From NCBI GenBank assembly GCA_958443265.1, contig CAUCKA010000032.1, forward strand, positions 1-15,479: a DNA stretch of 15,479 bases, read 5' to 3'. This DNA is from an uncultured Collinsella sp. GTDB lineage: Bacteria; Actinomycetota; Coriobacteriia; Coriobacteriales; Coriobacteriaceae. A model generated the notes under the pieces. That model made no database searches and was not told the origin of the DNA. It worked only from the letters and a program-made list of their open reading frames with translations. The translations under genes and the position numbers were made by a program. Positions 15,079 to 15,479 of this stretch are shown piece by piece (position 1 is the stretch's first letter; each line of letters starts with the position of its first letter).

Positions 15079-15479
15079 CTACAGCAGCACGTCGGCAAGC
15101 GGACGCTTGGGCACGTGATGCATCTGCGCCTCGTCGCGCCAATAATTGATAGAGCCATCCGGGTTGGAGTCGATCGCGTCGATCACCTGGGTCTCGGCCG
15201 GCACGCCAAAAGCCATGATCAGCTTGAGCTCATACTTGTCGCCGTCGAGCCCCATCGTATCGATCGCGCGGGGCGTAAAGGCCTTGAACATGCAGGCCGC
15301 CACCTCGGGCGTGGCGCTGCGCGCGGCGAGCATCATCGTCTGGGCGGCAATGCCGGCGTCGACCTCGGTGATGGGCGCGGCGGGCTTACCCGGAACAGCG
15401 CGCTCGGCAAGAATCGCGATGTAGCCGGTCGGGCGCTCGCCCTCATCGGGACCCGGCCAGTCCTTGAGCGCACCGGCCC
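15079..15479 (-). CDS. Nitroreductase family protein (C-terminal part; runs off right edge)
   Basis: About 133 codons are visible in a frame that stays open to the right edge; the stop is TAG at 15081-15079. The visible text includes GYIAILAER, DAGIAAQTMMLAARS, ELKLIMAFGVPAETQVID and NYWRDEAQMHHVPKRPLADVLL. This is the usual C-terminal layout of small FMN-dependent nitroreductases, with a bulk-typical helix (GIAAQTMMLAA) and a terminal hydrophilic tail. These enzymes reduce nitro groups, quinones or flavins with NAD(P)H in the cytosol. The FMN-binding N-terminal Arg motif lies outside the window, so the subtype cannot be named. It is upstream of the two phosphatases on the same strand. Confidence 0.85.
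   Translation of the reverse strand, partial: AGALKDWPGPDEGERPTGYIAILAERAVPGKPAAPITEVDAGIAAQTMMLAARSATPEVAACMFKAFTPRAIDTMGLDGDKYELKLIMAFGVPAETQVIDAIDSNPDGSINYWRDEAQMHHVPKRPLADVLL

Noticed and set aside
14996..15142. N-terminal extension of histidine phosphatase copy 2
   Set aside because: It would run through the REP-like hairpin and the end of the nitroreductase; GTG 14995 has a good ribosome binding site and puts the RHG motif where the family has it.
1..15479. CRISPR array, tRNA/rRNA genes or insertion sequence ends
   Set aside because: No regularly spaced repeats, cloverleaf-like sequence or transposase frame was found by eye.

Overview
The window looks like a high-GC actinobacterial chromosome of the Coriobacteriia, most likely Collinsella or a close relative. 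This rests on GC-rich codon use, on the serC/serA type, and on a split gene whose family I remember mainly from Collinsella. The assignment comes from recalled family resemblance, not from a search.

Left part (1-7185, all minus strand): the first four genes of a type 1 BREX phage-defence operon, in the order brxA - brxB - brxC - pglX. pglX runs off the left edge as an uninterrupted reading frame of about 666 codons; pglZ and brxL would be expected beyond it. Two lesions stand out. brxC has lost one base near 4124, which splits a protein of about 1220 residues in two. brxA begins on a ten-base poly-G tract, and a well-placed ribosome binding site plus GTG start lies upstream, out of frame. That upstream start would join brxA with a tract of nine or twelve G, so the tract may be a phase-variation switch, a mutation or a homopolymer error. 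The leader before brxA holds several inverted repeats.

Middle (7186-10240, plus strand): a leader/intergenic region, a 57-codon orphan gene that looks like a Phd/YefM antitoxin missing its middle, then serC and serA. These two supply the first two steps of serine synthesis and end at a strong terminator.

Right part: an AT-richer gap (10241-10510); a nuclease-like gene on the minus strand broken by a single in-frame TAG; a divergent M20 metallopeptidase gene followed by a short DUF1015 gene on the plus strand; a shared terminator hairpin; and, on the minus strand, two tandem histidine phosphatase paralogs and the C-terminal part of a nitroreductase that leaves the right edge. A perfect 13-bp hairpin with a GGGGACAGGCACC core, resembling a REP-type repeat, lies between the nitroreductase and the phosphatases. 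No tRNA, rRNA, CRISPR array or transposase gene was seen.
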